NCBI GenBank assembly: GCA_039707655.1
Contig: CM077667.1
Location: 415,009,409 to 415,073,408, forward strand
Length of the DNA: 64,000 nt
Direction: 5' to 3'
From: Elymus sibiricus
Taxonomy: Eukaryota > Streptophyta > Magnoliopsida > Poales > Poaceae
In this document: piece after piece, positions 34,316 through 45,796 of the stretch
Layout of the letters: every line of letters starts with the position of its first letter
How positions within the stretch are numbered: position 1 is the first letter of the stretch
The notes under the pieces: model-generated
The model's database searches: none
What the model was told of the DNA's origin: nothing
The model's input: only the letters and a program-made list of their open reading frames with translations
Position numbers and translations under genes: made by a program

Positions 34316-37241
34316 CTACCACTCCATTGAGTTTGTTCTTCTAAGATCATGTGATGATGTTTTCACAATGATGACTGGAGTCACCTTTTCCTTGAGCTGC
34401 ATGAAGTAGATAAATTTGTTCAGAGAAGTTAAATGAAGTAAAAATCACCAAGTCAGGGTTCCTTTTTCCTAGGATACGAGTTAGGGGAGTCCATACTAAC
34501 TCGATAAATCTAGAAGTCTCTTAGGCAACGATGGCGCCTAAAAGAATTTCCTTTTTAAAGGCAACTAGTCTACAAAATCAATTGGATGTGAACTATTTCT
34601 AAGCTAAGATGCAGATCATTCCCCATCCACATGAACATGATGTGAAATCAACCCACTCTCCCTCAAACCACTACTGCTAGTAAAAATACAGATGACCCAC
34701 ACAATGCCTGATTGACAAATGGGTGATGTCATAGAAAAGTGCTAAGAAAAAAAAATGCCGGCTGTGATCATTTTAATAGCATGGACTATGAAATGTAGCC
34801 ATGTTGAGTTGGAAAGGATCCAAGCTCCAAAGTAAAGAAAATGACATATACTAGAACATAGATGATCTCACACATGGCAATGTGGCTTGTGTTGTGTGGA
34901 CGCGGCCGAACGCTGTCGGACATCGCATCTTACTTAATTGGCAAGCCACTTAGTGGGCAGCCAGTTAGGGGCCTTTTTTTTTTTTTCGAGAAAACTTCCG
35001 ATCTATTCATATTCAATCATGACAGTACAACGAACACCAGAAATAATAAAAATTACATCCAGATTCATAGACCACCTAGCGACGACTACAAGTACTGAAG
35101 CGAGCCGAAGGTGCGCCGCCGTCATCGCCCCTCCATCGCCGGAGTCGGGCACAACTTGTTGTAGTAGACAGTCGGGAAGTCGTCGTGCTAAGGCCCCATA
35201 GGACCAGCGCACCAGAACAGCAACCGCCGCCGATGAAGAATAACGTAGATCGGAAGGATCCAATCCAAAGACACACGAACGTAGAAGAACAACGACGAGA
35301 TCCGAGCAAATCCACCAAAGATAGATCCGCCGGAGACACACCTCCACACGCCCACCAACGATGCTAGACGCACCGCCGGAACGGGGGCTAGGCGGGGAGA
35401 CCTTTATTCTATCTTCAGGGAGCTACCGCCGTCTCGTCTTCCTGAGCAGGACACAAACCCCAACAAAACGGAAAGGAACGACTAAAATCGGAGCCCTCCC
35501 GCCGGCCCTTGCCAGGATCCACCGCGCCCCCATGGCCCTAGGGCCACCGGAGACGAGGCGGACCTGCGGCAGCGCCGGCGAGAGGCAGGAACCCTAGCTT
35601 TTTTTGGAGGAGGAGGAGGTAGGAGAGTTGTTTCCGGCTTGTAGCCAGTTAGGGGCCTTAAGCACGTTAGCTCATTGGAATGCAAAATTGCCGAAGCACA
35701 TCACATCACATCAAACAGTCCAGAGTAGAGAGACCATAGAGCATGCTTATCGGATGCATTAATGGGCATACAGTAACCATGGATATGTTCTGAAACGTGT
35801 ATCCCCACACAAGATCAAAGCAATGCTATGAATTATTTCAAGTATGCCGATTACTGAAGAATGTTGGCAGACTAAAGATGGTGGCTGACTTGTGCTTTCT
35901 GAAAGTATTTGATAGAACATCGCGAATCTGCTGACCCACCAAGTGTTGGAAAATATTCAAATGTTCGGAAGGTTGCAATTTCTAGAGTAGAGGAGGTCAT
36001 GGGAGAAGGGTGGTCTAGCTACTTCAACAATATAGATTGTGTTTTGTGTTAGCAGGCTGATCTTAAACACCACACTATAGTTAGCAAATGAGATCCTAAT
36101 AACTTCTGAATCGTGTGGCATATTATTATGTGGTAAACAAAGAAATACACCCTCTGTCCACAAATGTAAGGTGCTTTTACAATTTAAATTAAACATACCT
36201 CTTTAAGCCGTCTCTGGTTTGCCTTCTCCTGGAACACACAGAAGACATATCAGCGTCAGAGTTGGCTAAAACTGTAAGAACAAAAATCCATTGAGACGAA
36301 CATGCAATGCAAGATCTATGGAAACTCAGCTTGTTTTTTCTTAAAAAAGTAAAAAAAAAAAAACTCAGGACAAGAAACAGCTCCGTCACATATTGGGCCT
36401 CAAATCACGAGAGGACATGTGGGAGGGAGCAATACCTGTTCTTTGGACAGGTGGGCGTTCTCCTCTTCGAGCTGCGTGACCAACGACTCGAGCTCGGCTA
36501 TGTACGCCTGGTGGACCAACCAAAAAAATTACCGCCAAACCACTCAGTCAAATTCGCATGGCCAGGAGGAGCTTTCGATCTTTGTATATGTAAATAAAAG
36601 TAAGTAAAAGCAGTACGTAACGACGCGTTTGTACCGCCCACCTGCTTCCTCTCTCGCGACCTCGCGGCGGACTCGCGGTTCTTGATCATCCGCTTCTGCC
36701 GCTGCATGGCGGCGCGGTCCATGGGATCCATGAGCTGCCGCTTCCTCCCTCTCCCGCCGCCCCGCGCGCCCTCCGCCGCGACGAGGAACCCCATCGTCGG
36801 CATCGCCGCCTGCTCCTCCGGCGCCGCGGAAGAAGGGCCGGGGGTCCTGACGGCGGCGCCCTCCTCCCTCGCCAGGAAGTCCTCCAGCGTCATCTCCGCG
36901 GCCCCGCCAGCGGAGGCGGCCGGGGCCGCCTCCTCCTCCTCCCCGCCGCTGCCGCCGGTGATCTCCCTCCACACCTCGTCCGCCGTCCGCCGCGCGGCGA
37001 CAGTCGCCTGCCGCGGCGCCGCCGGGAGCGGCGGGACGGGTGGCGACGCCGGCCGGTCGGGCGCCGGCGTGGGGGCGTCGCCGTAGATGCCGCGGAGCAG
37101 CTCCTCCACGTTCATGGAGCCCAGCCCGCTGCCGCCCCCGCCGCCGGGCCTCCCCGCGGCCTGCGCGAAGCGCGCGAGATCCGACGCCGTGTGCGACGGC
37201 TTCGACGACGACGACGACGCCATCACCCTCGACGCCGCCAT
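34316..37241 (-). CDS. Group A (GBF4/ABI5-like) bZIP transcription factor, 4 exons, 260 aa
   Basis: Exons in transcript order: 37241-36642, 36507-36436, 36228-36199, 34396-34316. Introns are GT-AG and all exons are multiples of three, so the frame is intact. Motifs: MNVEELLRGIYG (43-54), TADEVWREIT (86-95), MTLEDFLAREE (117-127), basic region NRESAARSRERKQ (188-200, the N-x7-R signature), zipper leucines 206, 213 and 220, and a C-terminal LRRTNSMEW. The three acidic boxes are the kinase-target motifs of group A bZIPs in abscisic-acid signalling, and the short length fits GBF4-like members. It should bind ACGT-core G-box/ABRE sites in the nucleus as a dimer. Intron 3 is long (1.8 kb) and holds a retroposon. 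A second ATG at codon 7 could also start translation. Confidence 0.93.
34976..35642 (-). mobile_element. Poly(A) retroposon in bZIP intron 3
   Basis: On the minus strand the element ends with ATCGGAAGTTTTCTCG and an A-run (T-run from 34974 on the plus strand), a typical grass LINE-like 3' end. The 17-bp direct repeat AGCCAGTTAGGGGCCTT flanks it at 34959-34975 and 35643-35659. The body is GC-rich with no RT, so it is a short non-autonomous LINE derivative, joining 5'-UTR-like to 3'-UTR-like sequence. It has the same orientation as the host gene. Confidence 0.85.
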
Positions 37242-37551
37242 GCGCGTGCCGCTCCCCCGCCTAGGCCCGCCTCCCGGCCATCGCCGCGGCCGCGCCTCCC
37301 GGTTCAGCTCCGTCCCGTCCCCGTCGGAGGTCTCCGGACCAGCGCGGGGTGGTGGTTGGTTTGGTTGGCCGGTCCGGGCGAGCTCCCTGGAGACGTGGGG
37401 GAGGCGCGTTGGTTGGCGTCGCGCGCGTGCTCTCGGTCGGCTTCTCGTGGCTTCCGCGCCTCGCCCGAGTGTTAGGGAAGGTGCGTGTGATTACGGCGCG
37501 AGTGACCACTGACCGGCGCGATGTGATCGGCGGGGAAGATGGGGCGGAGAG

Positions 37552-37557
37552 TTTATA
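37552..37557 (-). promoter_or_regulatory. Candidate TATA box of the bZIP gene
   Basis: The minus strand reads GGCTATAAAC about 310 bp before the start codon. The DNA between is GC-rich 5' UTR-like, with an ACGTGG motif on the plus strand near 37393. Placement is plausible but not proven. Confidence 0.5.
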
Positions 37558-37805
37558 GCCGTCGATTGGCCAATGATTGACCGCGCTTTCGCGCGGGTTC
37601 GGGGGTTTTGATTTGATCTCCGCCCGATCGGGCGCGCCGACAGGCCCATTGGATTGCTTCCCTTTGCCTTTTTCTGACCTGGCCCCGCTGGGCAGGTGAC
37701 GTATACTGTGGGTGCCAGGGTAAACAGAATGAAGATAAGATGGGATCCACTGCGGGCTCGTCTCCCCAGGCCGTGCTGTGGCTCATTTGTATCAGATGTT
37801 GTTCA

Positions 37806-38085
37806 ATGTATGCACATACACTCATCATACTTACACCCTACCCTATCCCTATGAACACATTTGAGAGACTGAGCCGGTATATAATCTTAAGATTGGTGAA
37901 GTCGTCATCAACGCCTTCGTAGTCGATGGGAAAGTCTTCTCCCATTGAACGCACATTGTTAGAAGGTTCGAAATAAATCCAGAAAAATTTGATCACCAGT
38001 GTCAATTCTACGACTTGATCCCTGATCGGTTGAGGATACCATTGTCCTTCTAATCCTCTAATCACGGGTTGGTTCGCATGTGCCT
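37806..38085 (-). mobile_element. Diverged SINE, minus orientation
   Basis: It matches the reverse of the 29042-29348 SINE across most of its length, including the region of the B box (decayed) and GGTTGGTTCGC near its 5' end. No clean tail or target duplication; an old copy. Confidence 0.75.
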
Positions 38086-38152
38086 CATTTGTATGATTGG
38101 TGCCATTAAGGTAGGGATGCAAGCGGACGCGTCCGCGATAAATGATCAGCGA

Positions 38153-39378
38153 GTCAAAGTTTTAATGTGAATCATCTCCTGCCAATTCTCATTTTTGGAA
38201 TGGTGTCATGAGCGTGAAAGATAATTTTTATAGTTGTTATCAGAGAATCGTTGGGGATGGTAGTAAACCAGATTCTGGGAAGATGCTTGGATCCACAACA
38301 AGCCTCTTTATTAACTACTTCCTTGCCTTTATAATCTTACTTTCTGTCAGAACTTTACGGTTGCTAAAGTGTTTGAATAATATTTTAACTATATTAGATT
38401 CCGTAGGTGTTTGTATGGTGAGACGTCAGATATGTGGATAAACTTTTAGATATGTGAACTCAGGTTATTTTGAGTGAAGAACCTCACAAAGTCAAAATGG
38501 CTTTTAACCAGTTCTGGTGACTTCTATGTTAAATCCCTTTATCAGTATGTTATTGCTAGAAGAGTAAAGTTCCCTTTTTAAGTTGCTTTGGAAATTGAAA
38601 GTACCTTTATAGATTAAGGCTTTTATATGGTTAGTGATCAAGGGAAGGATCCTAACCAAGAATTGTGTGTGTAAAAAAGGTTGGAAAGGCACCAACAATT
38701 GTGAGTTTTGTGATGCCGATGAAAGTATTGATCATTTGTTTTTCGCTTGTTTTATTTGGGGTGTAGTTGGGAGTGTTCTTCGTTCTTTGATTTTTGCCAG
38801 AATTGACTCCCTAATTATATTGGGAAAGATCGGGTGGTTGTATCTATTGTTGCGACTGCTTTACTATGGTCGATGTGGAAAGCAAGAAATAAATCTTGCT
38901 TTTAAAGTTCTTTATGTAAAGATCCTACTAACTTATTTATTTAACCTGTGTTCTTTGCTGGATTTTTGGGTTGTGCTGTAGGAAAAAGGAGTGCAAAAAT
39001 CTTAGGGAAGTGATCAAGAGTCTGGCTCAGGCAGCGAGGGATGTCTTTAGGCGTGCTCATGGTTCGAGGCCTAATGTAAGGAGGCTCTATTGATTTCTTT
39101 TGGAGCTTGTGACAAGTTGGAGTGGCAAGATGTAGGAGCTGAGTGGATCCTGATCCTGTGTAGTGCTATGGTTTTATGTGCTATTTTGGTTAGATTTTCC
39201 TTAGCATCGCATCCTATAGATGCAGTTCTGGTATATGAGGATGTGGGAGTATTTGCTTCTTGATGGAAAATTGTTAGGCATCACAATATGTGTATGGTCA
39301 GGTTTCCTACTTGCAAGCTTTGACTCCATTTTCATAATGAAAATGAGCTCCATGTGGCCCCTTTGATCCAAAAAATAT
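38153..39378 (+). pseudogene. 5'-truncated LINE, ORF2 C-terminal zinc-binding domain
   Basis: The frame at 38634-38981 includes VIKGRILTKNCVCKKGW (the first residues lie just before it) and CEFCDADESIDHLFFAC, the zf-RVT zinc-binding region found after RT in plant LINE ORF2. Stops and frameshifts flank it. The DNA ends at an A-rich tail CCAAAAAATA. The imperfect repeat ATGATCAGCG / ATGATCAACG (38142-38151 and 39381-39390) is a likely target duplication. Confidence 0.75.
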
Positions 39379-39390
39379 ATATGATCAACG

Positions 39391-40981
39391 TGGCGTCCGA
39401 CCCCGTCCCTACATTAGGGTATGAGATTGTAGTCTTTGTGCTCGTATAGAGCTTTGCTACACTTACAAGAAAATCTTATGGACTGTACTTTAGAGGATGA
39501 CATGTAGTGAGTTGATTGGAAAGCACCAGGGACGACAGTTTAAATCGGAGGGGGGGGGGGGGCATTAGAAGGGATAAATGTATGCCTAGCTCATAAGTTT
39601 ACAATTTTGCTCATATTGTAAACTCACCCCCTATCTATGGGCATCCCTCCGCCCCTCAGGGGCATAGGGAGGAGGATTCATGCCTTTTGTTCTTTATATA
39701 GGACCATCTCTTAGGCCACCGATTTTTTTATTGAGATGGCATTGTCCTGGTGGTAATAAGTATGTTATCTGGGGTAAAAATTCTCCTGGCTCTGATCCTA
39801 TCTCGATGGTGTTTGGTCCGCCGTTGTTGACAAGCTGGGGTGTTTTGTCCCATCATTTTTTATGGATGATGGGTTAATTATTTTGTGCTGTAATTTGGTG
39901 ACTTCATGGACTCGTCGACATTATCGTCTTCTTCAAAGGCTGCTTCTTTCGTGCCTTTGCAAGAAGGCCATCAATCTGTTCTGGCAATATTGGTGCGGTG
40001 GCCTATCTAGATCAGGGTGGTGCTCCACTGATATGCTTCACACAATTATCATCGCCACCGTGCACTGGCATGTTGTTGTTGCGGTGGTTCAACAAGGTTT
40101 CGTCCTCTACAAGTCTTTGCATGTACTTCAGTGGTTAAATATCTCGATGTTGTCCATCGCCGGTGAGAGCAATGGTGGCGCAATGACGTTCAATCTCATT
40201 TGCTTTGTGAGCAGGCCGTCTGTCTGTTGTCGGAAATTAGTGCGATGACATGTCTAGACTAGGGTGGTGGCCCACCAACATGCTTCAATCACCCTCATAC
40301 ATGACGATCGACGATTTAAAGAGGTTTGGTGCTCTACAAGTCTTTTTGAAGTGGTTGAATCTCTCGATGTCATCCATCGTTAGTGAGAGAAATGGATGCG
40401 ACGAAGTTCAACTTCAAATATCGCGTTGGCAAGAATTTTGAGGCATAAGGTCTTAATTATATTCTCTCCTTCGTTTAGTGTCCTTCTTGTGCGTATGAGT
40501 TTAGTCAGTCCATCAAGATGAAGATAAATATATGAGATTGTTGCATTTCATTGTTTCTTCTATTACAAGGAACACATTGACATGTACTCTACTCGCAATG
40601 TTTCACTCTCACATATTGTCAAACACGTGCTCAATATCGACCATTTGTTGTTTCCTTTGATATCTAATAAAAAACAAGAAACATGCATTTTCTATGAAAT
40701 AAATACAAGTCACCGTGTACTGAAAGGATTAAAATGAAGCACGACTACACTGATAAAAGAACAAGATTGCATAGCTCATCCACATAAATCTACTACTGAC
40801 ACGTCTGGGCTATCCCCTTTTCGAAAAGAAAAAAGTTCCAAATTTAGGGATTTCCCAGTAATTTCATCTCTCAAACAAACTGATAATACAAATCGGCGTG
40901 GACCATTCTCCAGGACGGTTCCAATAATCATAAGCCACACGCCACACAACGACACAACATGTTTATATGTTATGATGCAGC
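39391..40981. other. Unassigned DNA with a diverged tandem duplication
   Basis: No gene is supported. A G-run occurs at about 39550-39562. Two diverged copies of a roughly 200-bp segment (39990-40190 and 40240-40400) share CTCTACAAGTCTTT and a TCTCGATGT...TCCATCG block. This could be an untranslated region of a non-LTR element, but no end is identified. Confidence 0.4.
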
Positions 40982-41350
40982 CTAACTTACTTTGCGGTAC
41001 ACGTTAGGCGGTTTTCCCGCTACATCATCACATATGATATTCCCAGTTTCATCAAGAGATTTTATGCTGTGCGGTAGCGCTTGTCCTCTTCCGCCAGATG
41101 CTTGATCAAAACGATAAGCAGCATCGGTGTCAGTCCACCCTGAGATCCCGTGCCGGCGAGTGGAGCAGTGGAGCACTAGCCAGACGCGGTCGCTGTGCCG
41201 GCGGCCAGCCACACACGATCCGGCCTCCCACTGGCTGGCCCAATCGGTGCGGCGAGGGGGCGAGGTCGTGGTCGCCGCACGCACCTGGACGGCCGCTAGA
41301 AGCGTCGCTCGCTCCACGCGGCGCGCGGTCCGCCGGCCAGCGCAAGCCAT
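40982..41350 (-). pseudogene. Unidentified ORF, possible 5' fragment of a gene
   Basis: A minus-strand 122-codon frame with a GC-rich Arg/Ala-rich start and a better-structured second half (GISGWTDTDAAYRF, then ICDDVAGKPPNVYRK) followed by GTAAGT-like sequence, as at an exon end. I do not recognise the protein and found no continuing exon to the left. It may be a gene fragment carried by a transposon, or spurious. Confidence 0.3.
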
Positions 41351-41823
41351 GACCTGGCGCCGGACACCCGGCAGCTTTTCCCGTCGGTATCGTCTCGCGG
41401 CAGCGGCCGTCGCTGTTGTGACGGATGGACGCTTGCCTGTGGCTGTGTGCCGTGCCTGCTCGGGAGGGGAGTGGTGTATCTCTGAATTTTCTTTCGTAAA
41501 CAGAGCGTCTCCAGGTGTAAACTGAGCTGTTTATACGAACGAAGACGGTCTGTTTTCAGTTGTTTTAGTTAGGGCAACGAACGCGTCATGGCTTCGTTTT
41601 CGTTCCTCCGGCACTGGGGGTGAATGTACAAAGAGTAAAATAGTAAGGCCTGTGTGTGTTCAAGCTAGATATGAACAAGATCTGTGATCACAAGAGTAAA
41701 AGTTGTAGGTTGCGAACACATAGCGGGCAGAAATAATCATTTGGCCATCCTCCGTCCACCTGCTATGGCAATGCCCGGAGGCACGGAGGATCTGGAGCAG
41801 GGCGGCCGGCTGGCACGGCTGCG

Positions 41824-42097
41824 CCGCCCTCAACCCGTGCACTTGGCCTGATGGCAGCAGCTCAGAGACATACTGGACACATATCCTCAACGCCACACCT
41901 GCCGAGCCTCGGTCATCGTCCGTGGAATGCAACCGCAGAGTGTTCCAGAAGAAGATAGCCGCCCTCAACCCGTGCACTTGGCCTGATGGCAGCAGCTCAG
42001 AGACATGACACAACCGCAACCGGAAAGCTCCCATGAGATGAGGATATGTGTCTTTGGCTGGAACGCAACCGCAGAGTGTTCCAGAAGAAGATAGCCG
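41824..42097 (+). repeat. Two 136-bp-period copies with conserved ends and unlike middles
   Basis: Copies starting CCGCCCTCAACCCGTGCACT at 41824 and 41960 share about 48 bp at the start and about 32 bp at the end (CAACCGCAGAGTGTTCCAGA). The central parts differ. A CCTCGGTCATC motif occurs at different places in each, so the unit is rearranged. Confidence 0.75.
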
Positions 42098-42129
42098 CAC
42101 CCTCGGTCATCATCCAGGCAGTTCGGGGA

Positions 42130-42341
42130 TCCGTGGAATCATGGAGACTGGCGGGGGCAAGATACATGCAGCACCCCTTTGGGGATCCACCGTGAGAGAT
42201 TGCCCTTCGCGCTGGGTTCCCTAGGGGTTTTTCTTCTTTTTCTCTGAACTTCTTCCTTCAGGCTGTGAGTACGGCCATGTAAATATTGCTCCCTGCCTCA
42301 TAATATAAAAGCCAGCAGTTGCTGGTAGTTTCAAAAAAGAG
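42130..42341 (+). mobile_element. LINE-like 3' end fragment
   Basis: The sequence ends TAATATAAAAGCCAGCAG...GTTTCAAAAAA, the form of grass LINE 3' UTRs. No coding remains. It may include the duplicated block just upstream. Confidence 0.5.
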
Positions 42342-42990
42342 TAAAAGTTGTTGCTTAGTCCATAATGACAGTAATCAAAGTCCCCCAAAAATAATTCTTA
42401 AGGGGATCAGAAATGCTATTGCAGGTTATTGATGGGAGATGATCAAAATGATATGAAGATGCATTGGATGGCTTGGTGAAAACTGCGAACACCTAAGTTG
42501 GTGGCAGGAGTGGGATTTAGAGATTTACAATGACCTAAATTGTTGTGTTAGCAAGCAGTGTATGAGGTTATTGAAGTAATCAGACCCATTTTGTGCCACT
42601 GTTTCTAAGAGCAAAATACTATCCACAGGGCAATCTTTTGAATGCCAAGCCAAAAAGGGGTTAATCTTTATGTGGTATTACCTCTGCAACTTAATATGAG
42701 ACGTTTTTGTAGTTTAATTGAATTGCAAAAATCTTTTGATGTTTTTGGAAGCTTTTAAAAGTGCGTACATTTGGCGTGTTGCTGATGACTCGGATAGTTG
42801 GATGATAATTGGGTTTCTACTAGCTCCACTCTTTGTGTTCAAACGCCCAGGGTGGCATGATGATGCAAAAAAGAAATATAGACCTTATTCACCTAGCCAC
42901 CGGCGAATGAGACGATGAGCTTGTCCGAACCGTGTTCTAGTCGGTGGATGTCCTAGCTATCCTATATCCTCCATTTGCTTCAGATAGTAC
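42342..42990. other. No supported feature
   Basis: AT-rich DNA with one short plus-strand frame (42718-42918) that has no recognised domain. Confidence 0.5.
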
Positions 42991-42999
42991 AAACTTTCT

Positions 43000-43229
43000 G
43001 GGAGAGTATCCTGTGATATGGGAGCACAGGTGCTCCCGCAGTACGGGCTCCCAGGCCGTTGGATCTCAGATCCAATGGCATCTGAGGAGCGGCTGTAGCT
43101 GTTGTACCTGTGTGCACTTTGAAGATTCTTCAAGGGCTTTTTTGCAAAAAAATGTTTGACATCTCACGGGAGCTCTTGGATCTAAGATCCAACGGCCGAG
43201 CTCGCACGGGAGCACCTGATAGTTTCCCC
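43000..43229. mobile_element. Mutator-type MITE (230 bp)
   Basis: The inverted ends carry GGTGCTCCCG and GGCCGTTGGATCT blocks (left GGGAGAGTATC..., right reverse GGGGAAACTATC...). The 9-bp flanks AAACTTTCT (42991-42999) and AGACTTTCT (43230-43238) match at 8 of 9 bases, the length expected for Mutator-type insertion. Confidence 0.75.
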
Positions 43230-43238
43230 AGACTTTCT

Positions 43239-43867
43239 AGCCTGACATAATTCAACTTTCTCTATGAAGTTAGCATATCATGGTGGATGGGAATGTATGT
43301 TTGGCCACATGGAAAGAACAAGAGAGGTTGCTGAAGGATCTACATTAAATGAGGTGTGGTCAATCCTATGTAAATCTTATGTACCTGCTAAGATGACTCT
43401 TTTCAATGGAGGCTTCTCCATGGTATTATTCTATGGACGGGATCCTAGCGAGCAGACACATTCCTATGCCGGGGTAGTGCCCTTTGTGTACGTTGGGTTC
43501 TGGAGATCTGAGACACATGTTGGTTGAACGTGCTAGGGAAAAATGGATTTGGAAGCTCCTATGCCTTAGGAGCAGGTTGATCGAGCCCTTGCTTTGGACG
43601 TTTGGGTTCTATGGTTATTGATGACTGATAAGATCAACACAATTAATGCTAAGTAATTGTGCCTGAAGTTTAAATTCAGGAACGTGTGTTAACATCAGCT
43701 TTGTACCTTTGGTGCTAGAGGAGGCAAGTAACACACGGTGAGCAAGTAGAATCGATCCCTAGAATGATAATGTATATATTTATTTGACAAACAAACGATA
43801 ATGTATAGTGGTGCCCGAGATCTAAGCTCTATGAGGATACACAACCCGCTGCTACAGGAGGGGTGGG
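43239..43867. other. No supported feature
   Basis: Contains a plus-strand frame of 87 codons (43264-43527) without a recognised domain. Confidence 0.45.
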
Positions 43868-44269
43868 TGTCACATCCCAGATTTTTCACAAATCTGGAAT
43901 GTTTAAAAATTCACAGAAAATTAAAACTTTTCAAACAAAATCCCCTTGATTGATTGATTGTTAGTGATTTTGCTTGATTGTGTGAGTAGGAAGTTCAAAT
44001 CCGATTGCAATGAGAGGAAGCCTAGCTAGCCCATAGGCGGAACCAATCCATTTGAAATATTGTTGGGTAAAAAGCAAATTAAATAAGCCCAAGAGTATCC
44101 AAGTCAAATTAATTCACTAAAAGAATCTGAATTGAAATCATTTTGAAATCAATTCAAATAGGAAGGGGATTTAATCAAATATGACTTGCATTTTGAATCT
44201 GGCAGGAATTAGAATTCCCCAAGACCAAATGATGACCTAGACCCATTGCCTATTTTCAAAATGGATTTG
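43868..44269 (+). mobile_element. Probable LTR fragment cut by the next insertion
   Basis: Starts TGTCACATCCCAGATTTT, a common LTR start form, and stops where the Gypsy LTR begins at 44270. The remainder is not found to the right in the window. Confidence 0.4.
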
Positions 44270-45796
44270 TGATGACCCACAAGTATAGGGAGTCAATCGT
44301 AGTCATTTCGATAAGTAAGAGTGTCGAACCCAACGAGGAGCAGAAGGAAATGACAAGCTGTTTTTAACAAGGTATTCTGTGCAAGTGTTGTAAGCGACAG
44401 TGATAGATAATTTTGTAGCAAGATAATTCGTACCAAGTGACAAGTAACAAAAGTAGCAAGTGTGCATCAAGGTAGCCCAATCTTTTTTATAGCAAAGGAC
44501 AGTCCTGAAAGTTCTCTTATATGAAGCAAGGTGCTCTCGAGGACACATGGGAATTTCTGTCTAGTCACGTTCATCCTATTGAGTTGATACACGTTCGTTA
44601 CTCTGATAATTTGATATGTGGGTGGACCGGTGCTTAGGTGTTGTTCTTACTTGAACTAACACCCTGCTTATGATTACCCCCTCTCGCAAGCATCCGCAAC
44701 TACGAAAGAAGAATTAATATAAATCTAACCATAGCATGAAACATATGGATCCAAATCAGCCCCTTATGGAATAACGCATAAACTAGGGTTTAAGGTTCTG
44801 TCACTATTGCAACCCATCATCTACTTATTACTCCACAATGCCTTCCCTTAGGCCCAAAGTATGGTGAAGTGGCATGTAGTCGACGTTCACATGACACCAC
44901 TAAAGGAAGCAACAACATACATATCATCAAAATATCAAACGAATACCAACTTCACATTTTTATTTATAACAAGAGTTCTCCCATGTCCTCAAGAACAAAA
45001 GTAACTACTCACAAATCATCACCATGTTCAAGATCAGAGGTGTAATGAATACGATAAAGGATCTGAACATATTATCTTCCACCAAGTAAACCAACAAGCA
45101 TCAACTACAAGATGTAATCAACACTACTAGCAACCCCAGGTACCAATCCGAGGTTTTGAGACAAAGATTGAATACAAGAGATGAACTAGGGTTTGAGATG
45201 AGATGGTGATGGTGAAGATGTTGATGAAGATTGGTCCTCCCATGAAGGAGGAAGCATTGGTGATGACGATGGTTTCGATTTTCCCCTCTCGGAGGGAAGT
45301 TTCCCCGACAGAATCTCTATGCCGGAGAGCAAAGGGGCTCCTGCCCAGGTTTCCGCCTCGAGACGGCGGCGCTTCATCCTGAAAGTATCCTCTTGATTTT
45401 TTCTAGGTCAAAACCTTTCATATAACAGAAGAGGGGGGGGGGGGGGGCGGAGCCTGCCTGTGGACCTCCCAAGCCATCAGGGCGCGCCGAGGGGGGTGGC
45501 CGCGCCCTGTTGGCTTGGGACACAGCTGGTCCCCTCTGGTGTTTCTTCGCTTCAGAAATTCAAATATATTCCATAAAATATCCTAGTGAAGTTTCAGGTC
45601 ATTTGGAGTCCAGAAGATTTTCAGCCTTTTCCATGGCTTTCGGGTCCAGAATTCCAGTTTCCGGCAATATCCCTCTCCGTGTTAGATGTTGCAAAATAAG
45701 AGAGGTAAGTCATTAGAATTGTATCATATAATGGAATAATGACCAAGAACAATATAAATGTCAATAAGAAATCATGATGCAAAAATGTACGTATCA
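44270..45796 (-). mobile_element. 3' LTR of a minus-strand Gypsy element (1,527 bp)
   Basis: On the minus strand it starts TGATACGTACATTTTTG after a polypurine tract AAGCTTGGGGGAGT and ends CTTGTGGGTCATCA. ATTTG (44265-44269) is the candidate target duplication. A G-run (about 45433-45447) lies inside. It is a different family from the 9225-20326 element. Confidence 0.85.

Noticed and set aside
36544..37512. Long overlapping frames on both strands in the bZIP first exon and promoter
   Set aside because: They arise from high GC content; only the minus-strand frame with bZIP motifs and phase-consistent exons is supported.
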